Source of the DNA: Hypomesus transpacificus
Taxonomy: Eukaryota; Chordata; Actinopteri; Osmeriformes; Osmeridae
Length of the DNA stretch: 64,000 nt
Direction: 5' to 3'
Assembly: GCF_021917145.1 (NCBI RefSeq)
Contig: NW_025813875.1
Coordinates: forward strand, 1 to 64,000
Positions 49,657-61,100 of this stretch are shown piece by piece. A program made the translations under genes and the position numbers. The first letter of the stretch is position 1. Every line of letters starts with the position of its first letter. The notes beneath the pieces are model-generated. The model was not told where the DNA came from and did no database searches. It saw only the letters and a list, made by a program, of their open reading frames with translations.

Positions 49657-50163
49657 AAATCAAATCAAATCAAATCAAATTTATTTGTATAGCCCTTTTT
49701 ACACGCAAGCATGTCACAGAGGGCTTCACATGCGCCCATAGAACTGCCCCTCAACCAACCTAAACCCTCAAGGAAGACAAGGAAAAACTCCCAGAAAAAC
49801 TACCACCGGGAGAAAAAATGGAAGAAACCTTGGGAGGAGCAATTCAGAGAGGGATCCCCTCCTCCAGAGACGGTTGGTAAGAGAGAGGAGCAGAACACAA
49901 GCTAAACATAGTCATACAGTGTCAATGGGTTTTGAAACACCAAAATCCATTGTTCGGCTTTATAGACGTTGGATGGGACCGGGAAACTCGCTGTTGGCCG
50001 TCATGGAGACTGGATTCCGGGTGACGACCTGGTTCAGCGTAGGCAGACCGACGACCAAGCAGGTCCTGACAGCTCAAACCCCCCACACCACAGGGAATGT
50101 GTGGGGGGGGGGGGACAGAGAGGAGAGCAGGGATTAGAGAATGCCAGGAGCAGCTAACACTAA
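49657..50163 (+). mobile_element. 507-base insertion of a (CAAAT)n-headed fish repeat with a CTCTC target duplication
   Basis: Begins with (AAATC)n, then TTTATTTGTATAGCCCTTTT and TACACGCAAGCATGTCACAG; flanked by CTCTC at 49652-49656 and 50164-50168. The same site in the second array copy (53860-53870) reads GTGCCCTCTCCTCATGCC without the insert, so both borders are defined. A related fragment occurs near 978-1027. I do not know its class. Confidence 0.8.
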
Positions 50164-50187
50164 CTCTCCTCATGCCTTTCTCATCAG

Positions 50188-51694
50188 TACCACCTTGTTA
50201 ACATCCCAAAGACCTGGACTGAAGCCCAGAGATACTGCAGAGAGAAGTACACTGACCTGGCCACCGTAGACAACATGGAGGACATGAACAAACTCATAAA
50301 AATAGCAGACATGAACAATATAACTAGTACTGATAGGGCAGTCTGGATAGGTCTGTATGATGACATCAATACCTGGAAGTGGTCTCTGGAAGACAGTCAG
50401 TACTATGGAGAGGGACAGGCTGAGTTCAGGAACTGGGGGCCTAAAGACCCCACAAATGGAGCTTCAGATTTATGTGCTGCGATTGGATATCTTACCAATT
50501 GGTATGATACTCCCTGTTCAGTTAGAAGAACCTTTGTCTGTAACCATGGTAAGAACATCTGTGGTAATATTTGTCTACATGGAAGAGACTGTCCAAAGTG
50601 GCAAAGTAAACAGAATCTGCAGAGGTGTGTGACTGACAAATTATACTATTTATACTGGGCACCATTGCAGGAAGAAACTGCTAACTAGGAGCAATATTGA
50701 TAAACATTTCAGGATATTCATATTTAAGGTTACATACAAGGATTTAGGTTCCTCATAATATTGTTTTTGGGGAGGACAAAAAAGACAAAATACTACAACT
50801 GAAAAGAAACTCAATTTTTGTCATCTGTAAACACTCTTCAAGACCATAATTGTTTTTGCAGGTGCAACTTTTGTCTACATTGATCAAAAAATGACCTGGA
50901 CAGAAGCTCAGAGTTACTGCAGGCAGCACTACACAGACCTGGCCAGTGTAAGGAGCCAGACTGAGAACCAGCAGATATCAAATATCAAACTTACCACTGT
51001 CATGGCCTGGATCGGCCTGTACAGAATCCCATGGAAGTGGTCAGATGGGAGCAACTCCTCCTTCAGACACTGGGATCCAACTGAACCCAATGGATTAGGG
51101 GATGAGTTTTGTGCAACTTCAACATTAAATTTTTCTGGCAAATGGTCAGACTGGCCCTGTGATACTGGATTTCCATTTTTCTGCCACGATTGTGTGTACA
51201 TTTGTACTTTTTAGTATCTTTTGCATCATTGTTCATTCCTGTATGTTCTAATTTTACAAAATTGTTGAAGTATTAGAAATGTGATGTTGTGCTGATAAAT
51301 GTTCCGATGTGTTGTCAGAAATGCTTAGTTGTCTGTGTGTCTCAAGTCCCCAGAGTGCAGCAGCAGGTGGTGAGAATGAGTCTGACCAGAGAGAACTCTG
51401 GTGTGGACCTAGAGGATCCTGCTGTGATGGAGGCCATCTTACAACAGGTGAGACTGGTTGATTCATGTTGATCTTCGCTTTACGTAAAAAGGAGAGTACA
51501 AATTCTTAGTCCAGACTCGCTCTCTTCCTCAGGTCCAGGTGAAGCTGAGAGAGAAGGGGCTGACTGAAGCCTTCCAGCTGAGGTGGAGAAAGCAGCCAGA
51601 TGGAAAGGTCTTCCACAAGGAGGAAGAAGAGAGTTCTCAGAGGAAGAGGAAGAAAAGGGAGAGGAAACCAGTTCTGACTAAGAAGGAAATATAA
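50188..51694 (+). CDS. Two-domain C-type lectin-like protein, copy A (5' exon disrupted)
   Basis: Exons 50188-50548, 50862-51191, 51347-51447 and 51533-51694, 318 codons from the first. Two C-type lectin domains: domain 1 (KTWTEAQRYCREKYTDLATV, WIGLYDD, WYDTPC, FVCNHG) and domain 2 (MTWTEAQSYCRQHYTDLASV, WIGLYRIPWKW, EPNG, WSDWPC, FFC). Domain 2 keeps the EPN sugar-specificity motif; domain 1 has DPT. The C-terminal tail VKLREKGLTEAFQLRWRKQ and a basic run RKRKKRERK is typical of a fish lectin-like family; no membrane helix is seen. A possible signal exon starts at 49415 (MKMLVLMSTLLSG). The expected 5' part of exon 1 is split by the insertion at 49657-50163; the listed start is an AG at 50187 created near it. 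The donor after domain 2 is shifted by three bases. Function is unknown; it may no longer be active. Confidence 0.7.
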
Positions 51695-53848
51695 ATTTAG
51701 AAGATACATTTATTCTAAATCTACTTAGTGATAGAAAACACTATTTTACCTATTGTACCAGATACTGTGTTTTGATGTTCATCCCTTTATGAGTGTGGAG
51801 ATTCTTTTGGACTGCAGAGTACAGACACATATGCTGTATATCCCATGTACTTCTCTGTTTTACTTAATTTCATAGAAAATGTTCTTAACCAATGTGTTTA
51901 TTGATGCATCCATTATTCGTTTGACTTCCTGTAGCAATATTTACAGGTATTAGAGACCTGTAGTGGAAATGTTAAGTTTTGTTTCATTTATCTGCTAGTT
52001 TAGGCCTCATTTGTTCAGAACTTTCATGTCACAAATGTTCTTATTATATGACATTCTTGAATGCAAAATGTTTTTTACAAATGATTTTACTGATTAATAA
52101 ACGTATGAAGGATTTCTGGAATGACGACCACTGTGATCCTAAGGCCTAAAGTTTTGAATCTCCTGATGTGCTGGTTCCATCGTGGTTTATGCCGGTCATG
52201 GTGTTAACGGTATGGCGTGTGATGTCGATATTTGGTTGATAATGCGGTGTATAGCCTACCACAGTCTAAGGATATTTGACTGTTTCAATGGAAGCAGTTC
52301 CACAATAGGATAACTTCATTGTGGTTTCAGGCAAATGATTTCCCTGTTGTTTTCAAAACAACTGTTTTGTGTTATGTGAAAGCACAGAAACAAAAGACAG
52401 ATACAAAGAGAGACACGAGAAGAGAGCATTAGAGAGATACAATACAGGAGAGAGACATTGACTGATAGGTAAGGCATGTTTAATTTAATTCCTATCAAAG
52501 TGATTGTGGTGAAATGTCAGACAGCTGCAAAAACGAGTAAAAATTAGTAAAAATGTCTTTACTATGATAGTCTCCCCTTCAAGCATATGTATATCGTGCT
52601 TATAGTCATGGTGGATATGATGTATTAGTAATTTGTTTGTCTGTAGGACTTAACAAAGAATTCATGAAATAATATTGATGGTGTTTATGATTGGCTGGTA
52701 GGTGTCATTAAACTCGTGACAACTATCAACTCATCCTTCCGTATGCCTGCGCATCATCAATTGTAGCAGGACAAGTCATCCCAATTACTTGTCAGCGTGA
52801 GAAATTATTGAAATGCGTGGGTTCACGGCGAGAGCGTGATGCCCTGGCTGGGACACTGCTGTATCTGTACTTGGTTCACAGGTTTTGAGGTTGATACCAT
52901 AGTGTAGATATTTTACACACACTGCAAGTGATCGTACAGGCAAAAATAGATGCGTTCCATCATGTCATGTGGTAGCGCTTGTGCTGGAATGCAAACTATC
53001 AAAAGCCAGTGTATTTTGAATACTGTTTTATACTTATTTTACATAAAGTAGCTAATTACCTGGAACCATCTTAAGCCAGAGAGAAATACAAGAAAGTCCT
53101 GGACGTTCCTAGACAGAAGTGTTTTCCTTTACTAATAACAGCAGAGAGGCAGTGAAAATTGAGCGATAAACAAGTGAAAAATTGCTGAAATGTATGTAGG
53201 GCTGGTTTGCTTAATTGTGGCGAAACTTTGTAAGCTATTTTTAAAGAGAAAGGTGTGAGAATTGTTTCATAATGGTTGTTTGTCCTTATAACATTGATGG
53301 TTAGAGTTGATTATGAACTACGCACTTCTGATCCTTGATCTTCTGATGTACTCTATCTTTGTCCATTGATAAAACACGGTCTTGCGAATGATTTCATTGA
53401 TAATCATCATGATAGAAATACATCTTTGCTTGTTCCTTGACTTACTGTTGTTCCTCTTACCTGAATCGTATCACTACCACTGAACCTTCTAAAACAAGTA
53501 CTTGACGTCCCTTCAGAATGACAGTGTTGTGTAATGGTTTTGTTAGACTTGCTGCAAACAAGAGTAAAAACCCTTCTAAGGGTTTTGAACTGTTTTGAGT
53601 GTTTTGCAGTGCTGAATCGTCATCCATCCTGAAGATGCTGGTCCTGATGACTACACTTCTATCAGGCCAGTGGCCTCTTGGTTCTTGTAGTTCTTAATGA
53701 CAGATTTATGTAGTTTTCCTCTGCAGAATGAACTGAACTAAGCTTTAGGCTCGACTGTTCTTTTACTTACAAATTCACACACACATATTAGAAATTAGAA
53801 ACAGGTGCACTAACAAACTCAACATGTGTTCTTGTATATTGACCACAG
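51695..53848. other. Spacer between lectin copies A and B
   Basis: 3' UTR of copy A with AATAAA at 52096-52101, then 5' flank of copy B. The stretch 53030-53780 aligns with 48710-49600 upstream of copy A and partly with 62930-63100, showing that the duplicated unit includes the upstream flank. 52150-52260 also matches 47600-47712. A candidate signal-peptide exon starts at 53635 (MLVLMTTLLSG). Confidence 0.7.
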
Positions 53849-56274
53849 GACTGTGTGCCCTCTCCTCATGCCGTCTTCATCAATACCACCTTGTTAACAT
53901 CCGAAAGACCTGGACTGAAGCCCAGAGATACTGCAGAGAGAAGAACACTGACCTGGCCACCATAGACAACATGGAGGACATGAACAAGCTAGTCAATATA
54001 GCAAAAATGACTGATCTAACAAGTAGTTATAGGGCAGTCTGGATAGGTATGCACAAAGGCTGGAGGTGGTCTCTGGAAGACTGTCAGTACTATGGAGAGG
54101 GACAGGCTGAGTTCAGGAACTGGGAGGTTAATGAACCCACAAATGGAGCTTCAGATTTGTGTGCTGGGATTGGAAGTCTTTCCAAGTGGTATGACTCTTC
54201 CTGTTCAGTTAGAAGACCCTTTGTCTGTAACCAAGGTAAGCACATCTGTGTCATTAACGTCTACATGTATTCATTTAGAAGAGGCTGTCCAAGGTGGCAA
54301 GGTGCACAGAATCTGCAGAGGTGTGTGACTACAAATGATACTATTTATAATGGGCACCATTGCAGGAAGAAACTGCTAACTAGGAGCAATATTGATTAAC
54401 ATTTCAGGTCATTAATATTTTAGGGTGCATATAAGGCCAGTCTCCACTAGCTAAAAGTTGAAGACAGGATGATAGCTGCATTTCTTTTGTCAACATGGCG
54501 CCTCTTGCAGTCTAAAACACCAGCTGATCCGTTTAGGCAACTAAATACAAATGTAGCCTCACATAGCTATGCCACTAGACGAGCAAAAGAAGGTAGGTTT
54601 TCACTCCCCAGAGCTAATACCAATTTTCTTAAACGAACTGTGGGATACAGGGCCATAAAGTAACGGAACCTACTACAGACGGAAATTTTAAACATGACAC
54701 GTAAATATATGTTCAAAAAGCAAATAACGAAACACTTGGGTACAGCGTACTTGTGACACCAGATGGTGATATACTGTACAGAAATGTGTAATACTCTCTT
54801 ACATGGTTTGCAGTTTACGCTTCTATGGAATTGGATATGTCAGCGTTTTATATCATGACAAAAGGAAAATTGCATAACCACTAGGTACATTTTATTATAT
54901 TTGTAATGTAAAATTGTATGATCATTATTTTTATGTATTTTAACTTTTGATACTTGTAATGTAATATATGTTTTAAATGTTAGATATTGGTATTGTAATG
55001 TATGTTTCAAATGTTTGTTGTTAGTATGTAAGTCCCCACAGTATGTGGACCCCACTGAAAGTAGCTCTGTCTTAGGGTAGAGGTAATAGGGATCCTTATA
55101 AATAAATACAATAAATAAGGAGTTAGGTTCCATTTAGTCATTTAGCAGACGCTCTTATCGCCCAGAGCGACTCACAGTAAGTACAGGGACATTCCCCCCA
55201 AGGCAAGTAGGGTGAAGTGCCTTGCCCAAGGACACACGTCTCGGCTGGGAATCGATCCAACAACCTTCTGATTTCCAGCCCGATTCCCTAGTCGTTCAGC
55301 TTCCTGACTCCCTGACTCCCTAAGATTCCTCTTAATATTGTTTTTGGGGAGCACAAAAAAGACAAAATACTACAACCGAAAATAAACATCATTTTTGTCA
55401 TCTGTAAATACTCTTCAAAACCATAATTGTTTTTGCAGGTGTAACTTTTTTCTACATTAATCAACAAATGACCTGGACGGAAGCTAAAAGTTACTGCAGA
55501 GAGCACTACACAGACCTGGCCAGAGTGAGGTGCCAGACTGAGAACCAGCAGATATCGAATATCAAACCTGCAGATGTCAATGCCTGGATCGGCCTGTACA
55601 GAGACCCATGGAAGTGGTCAGATGGTAGCAAATCCACCTTCAGATACTGGAGAATTACTGAACCTAATAATAACTTAGGGAATGAATTCTGCGTAGCATC
55701 AGAGTTTGCTGACGCTGGCATATGGGCAGACTGGCCCTGTAATTGGACATTCCCTTTTTTCTGCAATAGTGAGTTACCTTTTTTCTTTTAAATAAATATG
55801 ACACCAACTGTTTTTTTCTTGTAGGCCTATGTCCTTCTTTTACACTGTGGTTAAGTTTCTGAATGTGAAGTTGTGCTGATAAATGTTCCGATGTGTTGTC
55901 AGAAATGTTGAGTTGTCTGTGTGTCTCAAGTCCCCAGAGTGCAGCAGCAGGTGGTGAGGATGAGTCTGACCAGAGAGAACTCTGGTGTGGACCTAGAGGA
56001 TCCTGCTGTGAAGGAGGCCATCTTACAACAGGTGAGACTTGTTGATTCATGTTGATCTTCACTTTAAAGAGGAGAGTACAAATTCTTAGTCCAGACTCGC
56101 TCTCTTCCTCAGGTCCAGGTGAAGCTGAGAGAGAAGGGGCTGACTGAAGCCTTCCAGCTGAGGTGGAGAAAGCAGCCAGATGGAAAGGTCTTCCACAAGG
56201 AGGAAGAAGAGAGTTCTCAGAGGAAGAGGAAGAAAAGGGAGAGGAAACCAGTTCTGACTAAGAAGGAATTATAA
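53849..56274 (+). CDS. Two-domain C-type lectin-like protein, copy B (more intact)
   Basis: Exons 53849-54235, 55439-55768, 55931-56031 and 56113-56274 with consistent phases, 326 codons plus a 5' exon not fixed with confidence. Domain 1: CRLHQYHLVNIRKTWTEAQR, WIGMHKGWRWSLEDCQYYG, NEPTNGASDLC, WYDSSC, FVCNQ. Domain 2: MTWTEAKSYCREHYTDLARV, WIGLYRDPWKWSDG, EPNNNLGNEFC, WADWPC, FFCN. The tail is the same basic sequence as copy A, ending TKKEL. Normal donors follow both lectin domains, so this copy looks functional over these exons. Sugar binding is uncertain: domain 2 has EPN but a WAD instead of WND. Intron 1 has gained a LINE 3' end and a SINE relative to copy A. Secreted, if the upstream signal exon is used. 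Confidence 0.78.
54430..55115 (+). mobile_element. 3' end of a non-LTR retrotransposon (LINE) in lectin copy B intron
   Basis: Reading frame near 54540-54665 (HSYATRRAKEGRFSLPRANT, then FLKRTVGYRAIK) resembles the C-terminus of LINE reverse transcriptases. The element ends in a 3' UTR with TATGTGGACCCCACTG, GGGATCCTTATAAATAAATA. Absent from copy A. 5'-truncated. Confidence 0.7.
55131..55320 (-). mobile_element. tRNA-derived SINE with L2-like tail in lectin copy B intron
   Basis: Same family as 43342-43531: tail core cagacgctcttatcgcccag at the left, tRNA-like head at the right. Inserted just behind the LINE 3' end and absent from copy A. Confidence 0.8.
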
Positions 56275-56672
56275 ATTTAGTAGATACATTTATTCTAAAT
56301 CTGCTTAGTGATAGAAAACACTATGTTACCTATTGTACCAGATACTGTATTTTGATGTTCATCCCTTTATAAGTGTGGAGATTCTTTTGGACTGCAGAGT
56401 ACAGACACACATACTGTATATCCCATGTACTTCTCTGTTTTACTTTCTTTCATACAAAATGTTCATAGCCAATGTGTTTGTTAATGAATACAGCTATCAA
56501 TCGTTTGACTTCCTGTAGCAATATTTACAGGTATTAGAGACCTGTAGAGGAAATGTTAAGTTTTGTTTAATTTATCTACTAGTTTAGGCCTCATTTGTTG
56601 AGAACTTTCTTTGTTCCTATTATGACATTCTTGAATGCAAAACGTTCTTCATAACAAATGCTTTTACTGATT

Positions 56673-56678
56673 AATAAA
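56673..56678 (+). promoter_or_regulatory. Polyadenylation signal of lectin copy B
   Basis: AATAAA about 400 bases after the stop codon. The equivalent signal in copy A is at 52096-52101. The hAT-like element inserts at the base after TAT at 56683, within a few bases of this signal. Confidence 0.7.
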
Positions 56679-56708
56679 CGTATTAGAGCTGTCAAACGAT
56701 TAAAATAT

Positions 56709-57080
56709 TGTAGCGACCCACGGATTGGTCGCGTGTTAACTCGCGCTGTTGGCGCAAAGGATTGTGGGTGGCGCAATTCACATACTTGTTTCATGTTTGG
56801 TTAATGTTGTATGCATGTTTGAGTTGAGTGTTGTTGTTCTGTCAATTAGGTTTGTCAGTGGATGATGTATGGATATTAGTAACTATAAGTTATCGTTGTT
56901 GCCATAACTGTGAATTGTATGTGAGTTAATGACTTGTTGTTGGCATTCTCATGTGATTGGTGGTGTAGTAATAAAACCTGTAGTCGAGCGGTGTATGGGA
57001 CACAGGATAAAAAGGTCCTCTTCTCTGCGTGAGATTATTACGCATCCACTCCAATATAGACCCCTAGCGCCATTGTTACA
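56709..57080 (+). repeat. 5' LTR
   Basis: Starts TGTAGCGACCCACGGATTGG and ends CGCCATTGTTACA. Contains AATAAA near 56970 and a TATA-like GGATAAAAAGG near 57005. Nearly identical to the 3' LTR. Confidence 0.95.
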
Positions 57081-57081
57081 T

Positions 57082-57099
57082 TGGTGTCAGAAGTGGGAT
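57082..57099 (+). promoter_or_regulatory. Primer-binding site, complementary to tRNA-Leu 3' end
   Basis: TGGTGTCAGAAGTGGGAT lies two bases after the 5' LTR. From known tRNA sequences it is the complement of the 3' end of tRNA-Leu(CAG) plus CCA. Confidence 0.75.
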
Positions 57100-58125
57100 G
57101 GCGCAACCACGCAGGATGGAGGAAGAAATCGCAGATCTTGAAGAGACCATTAAGAGGACTCAGCTACACCTGGAGAAACGTAGGCTGAAGATGGAGCGTT
57201 CCAGGGCAAGAACGTCGTCCCACGCTGATGGGTCCAGTGTGCAACGGCCTTGTCGCCCCTAGAGGCCGGGAGTGGAACCACAGAACACACAGCCATAGCT
57301 GTGGACATCCAACCTGACCTACCTGGGGCGTCCCCACAGGTGGATGTTGGGGCCATCCTGCCCCGTTCCACTGCCATGCCAAGAACACCAGCGAAGGTGC
57401 CCAAGTTCAATGGAGAGACGCTCCTGGAGCCATATCTTGCCCAGTTCCAGTTGGCAGTGTGGCATGGTGGTTGGAGCAGCGAGGAAGCCGCCACTCATCT
57501 TGCCCTGGCGCTGGAGGGAAATGCGCTGCAGGTGCTCCTGGATCTGACCCCGGGAGAACAGCGGAACCTGGAGACCTTGACCGGGGCCTTGGAGAGGCGG
57601 TTCGGGCAGCCACCATTCCCTGACCAGAGTAGGGACAGGCTAGCCAGCTGTCGCAGCCAGGAGGGAGGGAGTTTGGGCGCTTTCGCCGCAGATATCCAGC
57701 TCTACGCCCGCCATGGCTATCCAATGTTCGACGCCGCTGCAAGAGGGGAACTGGCTCTCCATGCATTCCTCAAGGGGCTTATGCCAGAGCAGCTACGCCA
57801 GCATGTGCGTCTCACCATGCCCAGAACCCTGGAGGGGGCTCTTCAAGAAGCGGTACGGGCAGAGGCGGTGCTCTGCACTCAGGCTGCCCCACGGCTGTCC
57901 CTTCCACACGTCCGGGCCATCGACTGTGAGGGTGAGGAGGCCGAGCCAGTTTGTCAGGTGCAGTTTCAGCGGCGGCCAGCCCCAGCTGGGAACCGTCGAT
58001 CTCGATCCACTCTTCGGTGCTATCGTTGTGACGAACCTGGTCACATTGCCCGTGACTGCCCAGCACCAGCACCAGTCTCCAGAGCACCACAGCAGACGGG
58101 AAACGACGGGGGGGTGGCGCAGTGA
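57098..58125 (+). pseudogene. Retrotransposon gag (capsid/nucleocapsid), frame change near the N-terminus
   Basis: Structural polyprotein of the retrotransposon. A first ATG at 57098 opens a 54-codon frame with a charged, coiled-coil-like segment (EEEIADLEETIKR) that stops at 57260-57262. The main gag frame is open from about 57250 to the TGA at 58123-58125. It has a retrotransposon gag core (FNGETLLEPYLAQFQLAVW) and one zinc knuckle, CYRCDEPGHIARDC (CX2CX4HX4C), near the end. The two parts are in different frames, so the copy either carries an indel near 57240 or starts translation elsewhere. Confidence 0.75.
58108..58114 (+). promoter_or_regulatory. G7 run, candidate site for -1 gag-pol frameshifting
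   Basis: Seven G residues just before the gag stop at 58123. pol continues in the -1 frame relative to gag and is open across this point. No structure was tested; this is inference. Confidence 0.4.
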
Positions 58126-61100
58126 GGGGCCCGCCACCCCAATCGTTGGCCCCTCCCTTAAGCCAAGAACTGTTGATTGGTCGTGTAGGCAACACTAAGG
58201 GACTGTATTTGGACTGCTGGCTTGATGGCCAACCCTGCCAAGCTCTAGTAGACACGGGGTCTACCGTCTCACTGGTGCGTCCTGGCGTCCTTCCAGGAAC
58301 CATGGGGACGCTCTCCGGCGCATGGGCAAAGTCAGACACGAACCTGGTGACGGTGACAGGGGAGAAGGCTGCTACAAAGGGGAAGAAGCATCTGCGGATC
58401 CAGGCTGGGAACCAGGAGGCGGAGCACGAGTTCTGGCTTGCCAATATTCAGGACTCGTGCATTATCGGCCTGGACCTGTTGTCCCGTTGGGGTGCCTATG
58501 TTGATGTCCTGAGGGCAGCCATCACCCTTGGTGGGGAGACTGTGGCGCTCCAGGCCGGCCAGGACAAGAACACAAAGGTCAGAGACCAGCAAGCCAGCTG
58601 CCAAACAGCTGCCACCAGCGACTCCATGCCAGGTCAGCCTACCAACCATACATCGGCGGAGACGTCTGAGGCGGTGAGGGAACTCTGCCGCCGCAGCAGT
58701 GATGGCCTTGACCAACAGCAGTGCGGCCAGTTGAGGCACCTCCTAGAGGACTATGCAGATATCTTTGCAGCAAAGGATGAGGACTGTAGGCGGACGGGGT
58801 TGGTTCAGCATTCCATTGACACCGGTACCGCCCAACCCATCCGCCTGCGGCCTCACCGGCTGGCCCTCGGCAAGCGACAGGTGGCAGAAGACAAAGTTAG
58901 GGAGATGGCTGCTGCTGGGGTAATTGAGCCCTCTGACAGTCCGTGGGCCGCACCAGCTGTCCTGGTTCGAAAAAAGAATGACAGCTGGCGGTTCTGCGTG
59001 GACTATCGACGTCTCAACGCGGTGACCAAGAAGGACTCTTACCCCCTCCCTCGCATAGATGACGCCCTCGACCATATCACAGGCTCCAGCTGGTTCAGTT
59101 CCCTTGATCTGCGTAGTGGCTACTGGCAGGTGGAGTTGGCCCCTGACGCACGACCAAAGACTGCCTTTACCATTGGACAGGGACTGTGGCAGTTTCGTGT
59201 TATGCCGTTTTGACTCTGTAATGCACCAGCGACGTTCGAACGGCTGATGGAGAGGGTACTGGCTGAAATACCACGGAGTCGTTGTGTGGTATACCTGGAT
59301 GACCTGCTGGTGCATGCCAGCGACTTTGACCGAGCCCTGGGTAACCTGCAAGAGGTCTTTGAAGCCATTCGTCAGGCTGGGTTGCGGTTGAACCCTGCCA
59401 AGTGTCGCCTGCTGACAAGAGAAACGCAGTTCTTGGGCCATGTGGTCAGCGCGCACGGGGTAGCTACCGACCCCGCTAAGGTGGCCGCAGTCCAGAATTG
59501 GCCACCCCCTGCCAACGTCACCGAACTGCGGAGCTTCTTGGGCCTGGCGTCCTATTACCGGCGTTTCGTCCGGGGCTTCGCCACGATTGCCAAACCCCTC
59601 CATCGACTGACTGACAAGGGACAGCCCTTTGACTGGGACGACGTGTGTGCCGGAGCCTTCACCCAGCTAAAAACTGACCTTACCGAGGCTCCCATTTTGG
59701 CCTACCCAGATGCGGAACAGCCCTTCATCGTGGACACTGATGCCAGCAACGTGGGAGTTGGCGCCGTACTGTCCCAGAGTGTTGGAGGGGTGGAGCGCGC
59801 AGTAGCCTACTTTAGCCGCACTCTGAACCGAGCTGAAAGGAACTACTGTGTGACCCGGCGTGAGCTGCTGGCAGTGGTCCTGGCACTGCGACAATTCCGG
59901 CCGTACCTGCATGGCAGCCATTTCCTTGTGCGCACCGATCATGCTTCCCTTACCTGGCTGTTGAACTTTAAGAACCCGGAGGGCCAGGTGGCTCGCTGGC
60001 TGGAGGCCCTACAGGAGTATGACTTCGAGATCCAGCATCGACCAGGGCGGTTGCATGCTAATGCTGATGCCCTCTCCCGCCGCCCCTGTGCAGTCTTGGA
60101 ATGTCGGTATTGCCAACGACAAGAGGAGCGGGACCAACCACTGACGGTGGCAGCCATTCAGACAGCTGACTGCGAGGGGAGTTCTCCATGGACCTCCGCT
60201 CAGCTGCAACAATGCCAGGAGGCCGATGCAACCTTGGCGGTGGTAATCAACTGGCTGGCGACGGGGCGGCGTCCCGAATGGACAGAAGTGTCTGCCCACG
60301 GACCGGAGGTTAAGGCTTACCAATCACAGTGGGGCAACTTGGAGCTCCATGACGGGCTGGTGCACCGGAGGTGGAAAGCTCCTGGCCGGGGAAGCGACCT
60401 CCTACAGCTGCTGGTACCCCGTGAACTCCGCCAACAGGTCCTTCAGACCGTCCATGGCTCGGTGGGGGCGGGGCACTACGGCATCGCCAAGACCCTCCGC
60501 CGCCTCAGGGGCCGATTCTATTGGCCAGGTTGTCGACGGGACGTGGAGCTGTATGTGCACTGCTGTGACCTTTGCACTGCTAAGAAAGGGCCAACGCAGC
60601 GCTCCCATGCCCCATTGCAGCAGTACCTGGTGGGGGCTCCGATGGAGCGAGTAGCGGTGGACATACTTGGGCCCTTTCCAGCGACTGATTCCGGCAACCG
60701 CTACGTCCTCGTGGCCATGGATTATTTCACCAAATGGCCGGAGGCATACGCGGTGCCGGATCAGAGTGCCACCACAACTGCGGAAAGGCTGGTAGAGGAG
60801 ATGTTTGCCCGCTTCGGGGTCCCTGCGGAACTCCATAGTGACCAGGGGCGGAACTTCGAGTCCCAGGTCTTTAGCGAGGTCTGCCGACGGCTGGGAGTAT
60901 CCAAGACGAGGACGACACCTCTCCACCCTCAGAGCGATGGGCTGGTGGAGCGGTTCAACCGCACCCTGGCTACCCAGCTCGCCATCCTGACCAGCCAACA
61001 TCAGCGGGACTGGGATCGCCACCTGCCCCTGGTCCTGTGGTCGTACCGGACGGCCGTCCAAGAGTCCAGCCAGTGCACACCAGCTGCCCTCATGTTTGGG

